NCBI GenBank assembly: GCA_034231615.1
Contig: CM067298.1
Span: forward strand, 23,591,934 to 23,655,933
Length of the DNA: 64,000 nucleotides
DNA from: Meghimatium bilineatum
Taxonomy: Eukaryota > Mollusca > Gastropoda > Stylommatophora > Philomycidae
Reading direction: 5' to 3'
Under the pieces are notes generated by a model. That model ran no database searches. It was not told where the DNA came from and saw only the letters and a program-made list of their open reading frames with translations. The position numbers were made by a program, and so were the translations under genes. The number at the start of each line of letters is the position of its first letter. Position 1 is the first letter of the stretch. Of the stretch, positions 11,909 to 24,100 are shown one piece after another.

Positions 11909-12001
11909 TAGAAACCAGAGACATGGAAGGAAATATACATAAAAGACTTGTTGCAAAATGTGTACCAGACAATCCAAAAACTATTCCATCCTATAATTGA
12001 G

Positions 12002-12114
12002 CTAGAATTTCACAACTTTTTTCTTTTTGTCTGTTTTATCAGCAAGAAGTACTGGAACCTCTTCAGCATCAGCACTAGTTCCTGTCTGATGTGTATCTAC
12101 TGTAACTTCAGTAA
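12002..12114 (-). CDS. ZCCHC9: ZCCHC9 coding exon 6 (last)
   Basis: The acceptor TTTCAG precedes 12114. The split codon from exon 5 gives valine, then TEVTVDTHQTGTSADAEEVP, then a lysine-rich end finishing VVKF and TAG at 12002..12004. The SADAEE and VVKF marks match the C-terminus of the family. Confidence 0.92.
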
Positions 12115-15100
12115 CTGAAAGTATGAAACAACATTAGTGGTTGAAATGTTTGTATTGTGATAAACAAGACTCAAAAATGTAAAACTTTCATGTAATAAAC
12201 CAGGGTGAATTTATCAATATTCAGGTTAAACATCAGCTTTCTTCTTCTTCTCTTCTTCAGCGTTCGCTCTCAAGTAACCACAACGGAATTATCGTGTGAT
12301 TTCTGCAGGGGAGCGTGAAGTATGTTGTGCTGCAAGTTCCACAGTAGAACTGTGATTATTTGCACCCTGGTTGGCCACTTTGTGACCTGGACGTCAGAGG
12401 TCCAGCACATCCGTTTTCGTCATTCCTTTATTTGGGGTTTGGTCCCTAAACATCAGCTTTCAGTGTAAGTATATTCTTGAGATCAATGGGAATTGAACCA
12501 GTCATTTCTGATGGTCTCAAGAATGGTCACTTTATCCTCTCGCTTCCTACTTGAATTTACTAGTGTAAGTATTTATGAGTTCAGGATGAATATAACAATA
12601 TGCAGAGTAAAACTATACACATTAATGGTAAACATGTGAGTTGCCTTTTTTGGGACTTGGTACTAGTATCTGAACCTGAAGGTACTGGGTTCGAACCATG
12701 AGTGAGGTAATTAATGCATGCTGTCTTCTGCAATGAACCAACATTGACCGTTTGCCCTTTGGCCCAATGCCATGTAGTTGTACGTTGGACTGTTTAGTAC
12801 AGATCACAGGCCGACTATGTTATTCATTGATACAACAACCAAGGTAGGTTTCACTGTGCTCATTCTCTACAACCATTTGCCTGCTGATCATGCTGAGTTC
12901 TCTTACACTCCAGATATTTCTTCAAGTGTTTTGGGCAAATTAATTATCATGGCATTATGTCGTTACCACGAATGTCATTCAGAAAGCTGCACACATAAGT
13001 TCTCAATCCTCGTCTAGTCTGTATAACCCTGGCAACTTCCCAATCACATAGGGTACTGATAAAAAAAAAATAGGACATGAAACATAAATGTAAAGATGAA
13101 TGTTGGAGAGATGTTTACAGCAAAACAAGGCTCCCTATATATTCATCATCTTCTTCTTCTACAGCATTCCTTCTCAAACTCCCATTGGGGCCCAGAGAAT
13201 ACATGCACACCAGAGTGCACAGGCCGGCGCTTCATAGCTGGTTGAGCATCAGGGTCAGCGAAACACAGCTGGCCAAGACTCTCAGTACACTTCCATGCAG
13301 TGAGCCTGCAAACAGGAGTGTAGCAACCCTGCTGTAGCCTGGCCAAGTACTAAGGATTGAAGATACGGGAATGCCACCCGGCCCAAAAAAATGCTGGCTG
13401 AAGACGGGTGTGTCAGGTCAAAAGGCGCAGATAACGCAGCTTGCTGTAAAACATGACACAACGCAGATCACCCTCATACATCCTTCTCAGGACGGTCAGC
13501 GGAAAGCTTTCAGAGGGTCCGCCACAAGGTGTACAACGAAGAAGAAGAAGGAAGAAACTCCCGTTGCATCTCTCTTTTAGCAGAACAATGGTCCTGCTAC
13601 ATTTACAGCAGGATGATATCCAGAGAAATGTAAATGAGTTGTGTCAATGTTTCATTTGTGCCAATGGCTCGACACATATATCTTCAGCGGACTAATATAA
13701 TGTAACATGGTCTGGCAGACTGGCTGATAGGACAAAGAGACTTTCTGCATGCAAATGCATGCTACCAAAGCTACTATTTGGAAGTGAAATAAAATCTTGT
13801 TCAGCTGACTCTGACACTTCTGTGAATATTCAAGTTTTATGTTGAAAAGAAACTTTTTTTGCATTCATTCTCAAACTCCAACCGGATCTCTCTTATTGCA
13901 GGTCAATGGTGACAGTACATTTCCAGCAAAATGTAGTCCAGAGAATGGAAATACTCTGTCACAGTTTTATTTTGCACCAATGGCCAAAAATCCATCTTTG
14001 GAATTGTTTAGTTAATATATTCAGTATTTGTACAACTTCCATGGAACAGTGAAATTTTGTAACTATATTGCTAGTATAGTAGGTCAGCCATATGAGAGAA
14101 TTGGTTCTCATACTTACATGCTCATCACACTTTCTTGACCTTTTATCAGCTACCTTGTGTCGCTAACGACATAACTACAGATGCCCACACCAAAATATAC
14201 TGTTATTCAGTATCTTTACAGAAGATGATATACTATTATTAATGCAAGGTAACAAAGATGATTTTACCTTCCTTTTTCTGAAAATCTGGACAGTCTCTCT
14301 TTAAATGTTCTACAGAACCACACTGTTTACAACTGCCACCTATAGAAAAACATTGTCATATAACCATATTTGTAAGGAAAACAATACTAGAACATTATAA
14401 CTAATTAAATAAATAAACTGTTAGCAGCTCATAAGAGAAAATGTGAAATAATGAACAAGAGATATAGCACATTAAATTGTACTAATGTTTAGTCCATAGA
14501 TGGGCAGCCTTTACAGTTTGCGCAGGCCAGTTTGAGCATTTCTCATGTAGTATAAGGCCAAATTTTGTTGTAATTATTCTGCTCCATGGTGCAGAGTGTG
14601 TCTGTGATGACCAAGGTACTAGGATGAAATACCATCACAAGCAATTGTGCATCTGGACCATTCAATGCAATGGCAAAATACTAAACTTATTTATTGTTTG
14701 AGAACCCCAGGAATTGCAAGCGATTAGCTCTTACTTCCTATGTGCAGTGGGGTGGTTTTTCTGAGCTTTCTTTCATATCCAGGAGACCAGCTTTCTGCTT
14801 AGTGGCAATGCCTATTGAAGGAGCCTTCTACTCAGAGGGGGTCTATAATTGTATAGATGACATGCTACAAAGCTTCCATGAGAGCCTCAATATAACGGCA
14901 TGTTATCTACTAAGATTTTCTGTTGATGGGTGGTTTGTCTAGTGGGCCATTGGTGAGACACGCATTCGTAAACTTATTTATAATGCATAGAAAATCACCA
15001 CAGCCAGAAAATTCTGGATTAGTGGCTACATCCTGAATAGGATATGCTACAATTTGTTTTATGTGGCCAAAAAAGTTACTTATAAAGTCTCTTAGAGAAT

Positions 15101-18100
15101 TAAGTATAAGTATAAGGTAATATACTTGGTTAAACAATATAAGTATATGTTTTTGTTGACACTGTAGCATGTCCTTGTTTATCTAGATGTCCATGGTTAA
15201 ACCCAATACAGATATGGTAATTTACATGGTCACCACATGTTTTTATAGTCATCATTTTATAATATATGTATACTTGACTCCATAATAAATTATGAACATT
15301 TACCTTTTGGATACAAACCCCTAGGATTATCTGGACATTGTCTGGATATGTGCCCCTTTTCTCCACAAATAAAACACTGGGCATATGGAAAAGATCCTAA
15401 TGAAAATTAATAATTCAGTTTATAAAATTGCTAACAATGTAACTCAAGAACTTTTGAAATATAATCTCACATCGCTAGTACCCATGCCCCCATCATTAAA
15501 TACTGGTAAATTCTGATGCTATATTGAAAGACAAGGCAATGGATCAGGCTGACATATTGAACTCATTTCATGAAACTACATGGTCAAACAAAATTAATGA
15601 AGGTGATGATTCTTTTTCTAAGGAGCTGAGCTTGAAATTGTGGCGCCGCCAGAAATGAGCGTCATTATGGACTGAAAAGAATGTTATCAACCAACAGAGA
15701 ATTGGAATTGTCATTCATAGTCTAATTGTGAATACTCAGATTGGAGAATCTATGGATGTATCCTTTGTGCAATAATGATGATCTGATGACTATTAGATAC
15801 TGACTGGCAAAAGTGATCATTACTCCACCAACATTCTTTGCCTTGTGCAATATGGCTATTTTACTGTTGACTCAACTATGCCAAACTATATATTATTATT
15901 TCCTGTCACATCTTTCTTCTTCCAAGTTCTCCAGTCAAAGTCAGATGCTGATGTGGATTGTATCAATGAGCTGGACTGTGGTCACTAAACCCTGAGACAG
16001 GGTCATAGAGCTTGTCTACCAGATCTATTTCAGATGGCCAGTTTTCTTCTTGTGTTTTCATACAGTGGGCAGTTCTGTAAAATATGTTCCATATTTTTTG
16101 GATATGGTCCACGGGGGCACATATCGGTGTCACCAACTCCAAACTTCCCATGCATGTGTTGTTTATTGTCTGTTCTCACCTGTCACATTTATCTCTTTTT
16201 CCTTAACTTTACCTAATGCCATGTTGTATTACTAATTCATCTCAAAATATGGCCAATACATGTGGAATAACTTTTTTTCTGAAGTTGATAATTAAAATGC
16301 ATTTTAAAGTGATATTTCTCGGTAGGCTACTACATTGTCATTAGTTCTTCATGAGATTATCATCATTCTTCTTTACAACCAACTATATATGATCTCTAGT
16401 TTTTCTACTCATTTTTTTAAAATTACACATTGTCCATGATAAAAAGTATTTACAACAACAATAATCAATGTTCCATTCATTTAATTGGGTCCACAGTAAC
16501 TCAGTAGTTAGTCCACTGGCTTTCCAGTCTGACCATCTGAGGTTCAATTTCTAGTCTAATTTGAAATATCTTTTAGAATAACTAAGCTCCTAAGTCATCT
16601 CATCCTAAAGTAATGGATACCAGATCTTCAAGGAAAGTAAAGGGTGACAGGTTAACCACATCAGCCCAAGGTATGATCAATGAAAAACGGGCCTAACACT
16701 GTATTCTTCAATACACCTAAAATTTGTGGAAAATTAAACAAAATTTTCCCCTCCATTCCTTAAACAATAAATATAACAAATATATTTATACCTACTTACT
16801 AAATTCCCCTATAAATATAATAAAACGCTATAAAATCTTATTTTATTGCTGAGATAAATGGTAGTCATGATTTTATAATAATGTATTATGCATTTATAAT
16901 AATACATGTTTTACAATGTGATGTGTCGTCACAGCTACTTGTGCACTGAGACAATTATATCATCATCAGGTGACATCTATGCATCGAGTATAGGCTACAA
17001 CAGACTTCCAAGATTCTCTGCCTATCCACCACATCTATTCTTGGTGGTGCAGTCTAATGTTTCCATCCCACATGTAAGGGTGGTGATGCTACTCTTACAC
17101 ACATCTCTTCAATTTTACCTTCAAGTAATGTCTTCATCTAGGTGTCATGTCTTTTTATATAAACAAAAATTAAATAATCTTTTTTTTATGTCACTGAAGT
17201 CCATACTTCTTGCAACGATCAGTATACCTCGGGATGATATGGTCAGCATTACACTGAGGTATTTATACTCCCAGAAGATCTGGTACCAAATTCATTAGAA
17301 TTGAGCTAGAATTTCTTGGTGGTTTAAACAATTTTCTAATTAAATTTAAAAATTTAACCTGGACTACCATACAAGAAAGCCAGTGCACTAACCACTATGC
17401 TTATTTTTTGTGTGCCCAAGATATATTATTTGTTGAATTTTAATTCCCTTTAATGATACTTTTTTTTAATACTTTATGTTTATAACTTATTTGTCTTGTT
17501 CTATTTCCAGGAAGTTCTCCCTAGTTACTAAATATCCAATCTCATGGGCATCAAATCTATCTTCTAGCAGCTTAGGTCAAAGTACATGAGCCCACAGACC
17601 GCAGGATCAGCAACAACCATCTTCTAGCTGTTTATCCATCATATTTCTGAACCAAACATTAATGTAGAGTTATATATAGCATGCTAACATGCAAGAGTTT
17701 TAAAATGAAGACAGAAGAAAAAGAATTAGGCAAAATCATGAAGACAGAAGAATAAGAATTAGGCGGATAATGCACAAGTACATACAAAATTTATTACAAT
17801 ACAGACAATTTGTTAATATTTAACACTCATATTCCGTCAAATTCTAGAAGTATTGTTCTTATTTCATACCAAAACTCAGCCAAACACTGATGTGTCGGGC
17901 CATTAGTGCAAATAAAATGGTGACAAATGGATTTCCATTCTCTGGACTACATCCTGCTGAAAATCTAGTAGGACCATTAACCTGCTATAAGAGAGATCCA
18001 GCAGGAGTTTGAAAATGAATGTAGAAGATGCCAAAATTACTTATACACTTCTACATACAACTCTGTATAAAAAGCAACTTACTAAAGGTATATGCATATT

Positions 18101-21100
18101 CAATGCATTTATATATTTAGATATTTAGTACAAAGTATAGAAAATCTGCATAAGTTAAAAATAAAGGCTCAAAGTGTAGAGAATTGACTTTATTGCACTC
18201 AAATTCACCATATGTATTCCGGTCCTCTCAATAAAGAAGCACACAGGTTGCCAGTAGTACCACTTCTTCTTCTTCTCGTTAGCAGTTGGACAAGTCTTCA
18301 CGGCAAGTCCAGTTTTCTTAATGACATTGGCTTATTGCGTCTTTAATTATTTCTGCAGCAATGTTTAGAGCATGTACTTCTGCAGAGTAGTTGGAGCAAA
18401 ATATTCTAGTTGGTGAACATGTTGAATCATTTTCTTTTTCTGGATATTTTATGTTGCTCTAGTTGCTGATCTGTCGGTATATACTTGTATCCATGCTTCT
18501 CTTGGGTACATATATTCAATCATGTTGCATACTATTGTTGTCTTTTGGAGAATTTTCAGTTCTATCATAGTGTAGTTGTTGTTTATGTTGGATATGATAG
18601 TGAGATTGCTCCCACGGAACTGGAAAAAGTGTTGATGTTATCTCTCTTCTTATCTCATGTAGTTCTTCCTTATATTCTCTGTTTATTTTTTTGTATAGGT
18701 GAATAAAACTGCTCCTTTTCAGCCTTCCACTGGCTAGGTCACAGTATCTTGCCTTCATTGGATGTTCTGGCATACTCTTGTACTTTTCTACCTGACTACA
18801 CGATATTACAGAATTCTGAACTAAACAACAGAGAAATAGGAAATGCAGAAATTCTAGTAGATGAAATAAAAGAGGCCATACGAACATTGAAAGGAGGGAA
18901 GTCACCTGGTATAGACAACATTCCAGCAGAATTGTTGAAATACGGGGGCATTAATGTGGTAAATATTATGACCAAAATATGCCAAAATATATGGAACACA
19001 AAACAATGGCCCACTGAGTGGACACAATCACTAATAATACCAATTCCCAAGAAAGGAAATTTGAAAGTGTGTACAAATTACAGAACAATTAGCCTTATAA
19101 CACACCCCAGTAAAGTGATGCTCAAAATACTACTTAACAGAATAAAACACAAGTCGGAAGAAATAATTGCAGAAGAACAAGCTGGCTTCAGGGCAAACAG
19201 AAGCACCATTGAACAAATATTTAACATCCGAACACTAATCGAAAAACATATTCAACACCAACGTGATTTATACCACAACTTCATTGACTTTACAAAGGCC
19301 TTTGATCGTGTTTGGCATGATGGTCTGTGGCACATACTAAGGAAATTTAATTTTGACACCACAATTATAGACATTATTGAAGCTCTGTACGAAAATGCAA
19401 ATAGTGCTATCTTGTCACACAATACAATTGGAGAGTTCTTCAAAACAACTGTGGGAGTTCGACAGGGATGCGTAATGTCCCCAGTACTTTTTAACATATA
19501 CTTAGAGCACATCATACAAGAAACATTGCATGACTACAACACGTCTATATCGATCGGAGGTCGTCCTATTTGCAACTTGCGTTTCGCTGATGATATTGAT
19601 CTTATAGCTGGGTCAGAACAATCATTGCAAGAATTAACATCAAAGTTAGAAAAAGTTACCAGCAAGTACGGAATGGAAATCAATTCAGATAAGAGAAAAA
19701 TTTTGGTAAACAGCAGAGACACAGAAAACCAGACTAATATCATGATGAATGGACATAAGCTTGAAGAGGTGAATACCTTCAAATACCTCGGATCCAGTAT
19801 ATGCAGCGATGGTAAATGCAAAGCAGAACTAAAAATAAGGCTGGAGATGGCTTTAGCGTCATTGTCAAGGCTAACTGTGATTTGGAAAAGCAACATCAGT
19901 GTTGGAGTGAAAATCAAACTGTATAGGTCGCTGGTGCTTTCTGTTGTGTTGTATGGTTGTGAGAGTTGGACACTCACTGCGGACATGGAGAGAAGATTAC
20001 AGGCTTTCGAGTATAAATGCTACAGAAGAATTCTACGAATTTCCTATAGGGAACATAAGACCAATGTGTACGTAAGAAATAAAGTAGAGATGTGTGCAGG
20101 TGTCCAGGAGCCATTGCTTTCAATAGTGAAACGACGAAAACTAGCATGGTTCGGACATGTATGCAGGCACGATTCCTTGTCAAAAACAATACTGCAGGAA
20201 ACTGTCGAGGGTGGAAGAAGCAGAGGAGGACAAATAAAGACATGGACAGACAACATCAAGGAATGGACAGGGCTAGATATTTCCACACTCATCCGCATCG
20301 CTGAGGATAGAATTCGCTGGAGGACTCTGTGTGCTGAAGCATCCAATGTGGTACCCCTACGACCCTGAAGGGTTATGGGTTTATTGATTGATTGATGGTC
20401 TTGGTGTCTCGTCTCTATGGTAAGGAGATGATGCCTGTAATTTTTTTCATTTTATTTACGGGAGAGGTCTTATTGGCACCTGTGATAAGGTGAAGTGCTT
20501 GATTTTGTACCTTATTCAGGGCTTGTAGATGGGAATTGGCTGCTGAAGTCCATGCTGTTGATCCATATTCTAGTACTGGTCTAATTGTACCTGTATATAC
20601 TTTCTTTAAGGCTGCCTCATTGGTCCCTGTGTTCCTGCCAATTTCTTCAGGAAGGCAAGTTTCTTTATTTGCTCAAAGTGAGGCCTCCATGTCAGTCTCT
20701 TTTATCTAGTGTAATGTCCAAGTACACTGGCTCATCTTCTGTTTGTATACGTACATTTCCAAGTTTTATCTCTTCCGCTTTGTCCTTATTTGAGAGTTGA
20801 AGAGTGTTGTTGAGGGCTTTTCAGCATTGATCTTTACTATCCATTTCTCTCCCCATGCTACTATGTTGTCTGCTACCTTTTCTATTTTTTTTATTAGCAA
20901 TCTTTAGATGTTCTTCTACACGCCACACCACCAAGTCATCAGCAAACATAGCAACTCTTACACACAATAAAACTAAACAGGACAATTCTCAACGTATCGG
21001 CTCAAATTGAACCTTTTTCAAGAGACAAACAACAGAAAACGACAAAATAAAAAAATAAATAGATGTCTATATTTCATCAAGCCCTCGTCTTCATAATAGC

Positions 21101-24100
21101 GCAGGGATGGCAACGCATCTAGTCAAGGTGAAAATGCGTGCATTCATTATAAACAAACCGAAAGTGGGAAATTAGAGACACTATAGATGAGTGCAAGAAT
21201 AATAAAAGAAAAAGATAAGAAAAATACCCCTTTTGTCACTCTATCAGACAGGCAGGTTTTAAGAACATAGTCACAACAGGCACGACTGAAGGGAACAGAG
21301 ACAGATGGGGACGTGAGAAAATATTCATGTGACAACCTCAAAATCACACTTTGATATTCATGATTCTTTTTCATGTGTGTTCCGTAACTTAATATACTCT
21401 ATCATATGTAAGCGTTGTGATATGAAGTATATTGGTGAGACTGGTAGACGTTTAGCTGATAGATTCGCCGAACATTTGAGAGATATCACGAATCATCGTG
21501 ACTCCCCAGTGGCTAATCATTTTAACAGCCCGTCACATCATGGTAGCTCTGATGTCTCTGTAACCGGTTTGTTACGTTGTTATACCGGTGACCGGCAACG
21601 TCAGTCCTTGGAATATCGTCTCATTTGTCATATGGGAGTCTTGCAACCAAACGGAATGAACATTAATCACCGTTTTGTTTGAGTTACCCACCTTTTCTTT
21701 ATACCCTCTACTCCCGTATTGCACTGATTCTTGTAATTATTTGTCTTTGTACACTTTCGTGAATAATTATTATTTTTGTGTTTGCCGTTCTTCTATATAA
21801 TTCCTTTATGTCTTCTTTCGTTTGTGTATGTCAATATGTGATTATTTTGTACTCTGCCATTTTGTTATTGTTAAATCATTTACATATTTAGATTTTGATT
21901 TCCTCGTTTTTATTGCAGTTGTCTCTTCGATGGGTGCCCACACATATATAGTTATTTGTATATGCATTTCGTTTTACATGGTTCTATGTATCCACACAAT
22001 TACTTTGGGCCACACATTTGTATGTATACATATGCAGTTGTTATAGCATTATCTTTATGTGAACGAACGTTTATATTTACATTAATATATGTATATGTTT
22101 CTATGTGTATGAATGTTCATGTTATTATTTATACGAGAAAGTGTTTATGTGCATGAATGTTCATATTTGTGTATACATATATATATGTATATTTATGTGA
22201 GCGCTTTTTTATGTTAATGCACGTATCTCCATTCTGTGTCAATGTGTATACCTATTCTGGTGTGAGCCCTTTCCTGTGTGTGGATACATTTACATGCCTG
22301 TGCATTTTGTGTGGGTATCCTTCACACATCTGTGTCCATCTTGTTATGTGTTTATTTCTTGACTCTTGGTGTGTGTTTACATTTCTATGTATGTTTAGGT
22401 TTGGTTTTATATATATGTTTATGTCTATATTTGGTTTCACATTCATTCCATGCGTTTTCAAATGTTGATTCTTCTTCTATCCTTCCTTCCCCAAACCCAC
22501 TCACCCCACCACCACACAACCTCATCATTACTCATCTATCATTGTCATATGCCATTCTTGTTGGCGTAGGTGACCATGGTTCTCTGTTCACAGTATTGTT
22601 ATCAGGATCGTTGTTTCCAAGCCTTGCTAGGTTGTCACATGAATATTTTCTCACGTCCCCATCTGTCTCTGTTCCCTTCAGTCGTGCCTGTTGTGACTAT
22701 GTTCTTAAAACCTGCCTGTCTGATAGAGTGACAAAAGGGGTATTTTTCTTATCTTTTTCTTTTATTATTCTTGCACTCATCTATAGTGTCTCTAATTTCC
22801 CACTTTCGGTTTGTTTATAATGAATGCACGCATTTTCACCTTGACTAGATGCGTTGCCATCCCTGCGCTATTATGGAGACGAGGGCTTGATGAAATATAG
22901 ACATCTATTTATTTTTTTATTTTGTCGTTTTCTGTTGTTTGTCTCTTGAAAAAGGTTCAATTTGAGCCGATACGTTGAGAATTGTCCTGTTTAGTTTTAT
23001 TGTATGTTTTTTGTTTTTTTTCTTAAAAATATATTTTTATTAATAGGCTAGGTAAGTGTTTTAGTAACCTTTTTACATCATTTTGCATTACTATTTGTTC
23101 ATTAGGTTACTGCGGCACCATCCACTTTGTCGGACACCCTCTGGCCATTTGGTTATTTATACAACTCTTACACCTTGTGGTAATTTGCAAATTATATCAT
23201 TTATGAAAACAAGAAACAGAGTTGGAGACAGTGCTGAACCTTGAGGAACTCCATGTTTTATAACTTTTTTGCTTTTGTGGCCTTCCATGGTGACTCTTGC
23301 TTTCTGACTGTGTAGTAAGGATTGTATCCACTTACTCATGCTACCCCTAATTCCATTTCGTTGCAGCTTTACTATCAGTCCATCTTTCAAGGCCTTGTCG
23401 AAAGCTTTTTGGAGATCTATCCTTAGGGTGAAAACTATCTTCTTTTTTTAATTGAAATGCATCTTCTATGATCTGGGACAGGTATTTGGCCTTCTGTTAA
23501 ACTCTCTAAATCCAGCTTGTTCTGGCACCAATAGCTTCTCTGATTCTAGGAGCTATTTCAATCTTTTGTTGACCATCCTTTGCATTGTCTTGCAGACACA
23601 ACTCGTTAGACTTATTGGTCTGTAACTGTCGGGATTTGGTTTGTCCTTGTCCGTTCATATGATAGGCCATCTTCTTAAGTAGAAAGTTGGTGAATACCGT
23701 AGATTATTCAGGATTAGGTTGCTATCATCTTGCCAACTATCTCTTCTCCCCTTCCGTCTAAATTGTTGTATCCCCAGCTTTGGGAGTGGCTGTTAAAGTC
23801 TTCCACTGTCATGAAGTGTTTGTTAGGGATGTTAATACTGGTCATGTTTAGTGGGATGCGATTTGGGCAGTAGAAGTTATGTGGATTTTAAGGGAGTTGT
23901 TTTTTATGTGAATTATCTCATATTCAGCACCTTCCTTGTGTTTTTTGGTTTCTGTGGCATTGATGTTATTCTTGATCAGTGGTAATATTCCGCCTTTCCC
24001 CCGATCTATTCTGTCAACTCTAAAGCACTGGTACCCTCGTATTTTGAAAGTTATTTTTTTGTTCAGATGGGTTTCCTGTATGCAGCAAATACTAATCTAT

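Larger units (their letters stand above)
20964..23161 (+). mobile_element. Penelope-like element with inverted terminal copies and 12-bp target duplication
   Basis: CAACTCTTACAC flanks the element at 20952..20963 and 23162..23173. A 375-base block at 20964..21338 is the inverted copy of 22629..23003 with about one difference noticed. Between them is a GIY-YIG endonuclease frame. Opposed partial terminal repeats plus GIY-YIG are hallmarks of Penelope-like elements. The reverse transcriptase that should precede GIY-YIG is absent, so the copy is truncated. It sits about five codons before the FADD motif of the host LINE II. The near-identical arms indicate a recent insertion. Confidence 0.9.

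Noticed and set aside
16490..16575. A tRNA gene
   Set aside because: A- and B-box-like phrases exist but the acceptor and anticodon stems do not pair and no CCA-proximal stem closes. It is better read as a SINE head.
16906..17298. 130-codon plus-strand frame
   Set aside because: It lies antisense in a decayed LINE region that has a relative at 26.9 kb, and the peptide shows no known domain.
19252..20346. Four minus-strand frames of 87 to 150 codons opposite the LINE RT
   Set aside because: They are shadows of the plus-strand RT frame with no domain of their own.
22157..22820. Long hydrophobic frames in the Penelope 3' region
   Set aside because: They follow T/G-rich low-complexity DNA and the repeated arm, and the second arm shows the same frame in the opposite place. 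No domain is present.
22878..22900. A second hammerhead core at GGGCTTGATGAAATATAG
   Set aside because: TTGATGAAA looks tempting but no stem II with a following GAAA was found at the right distance.
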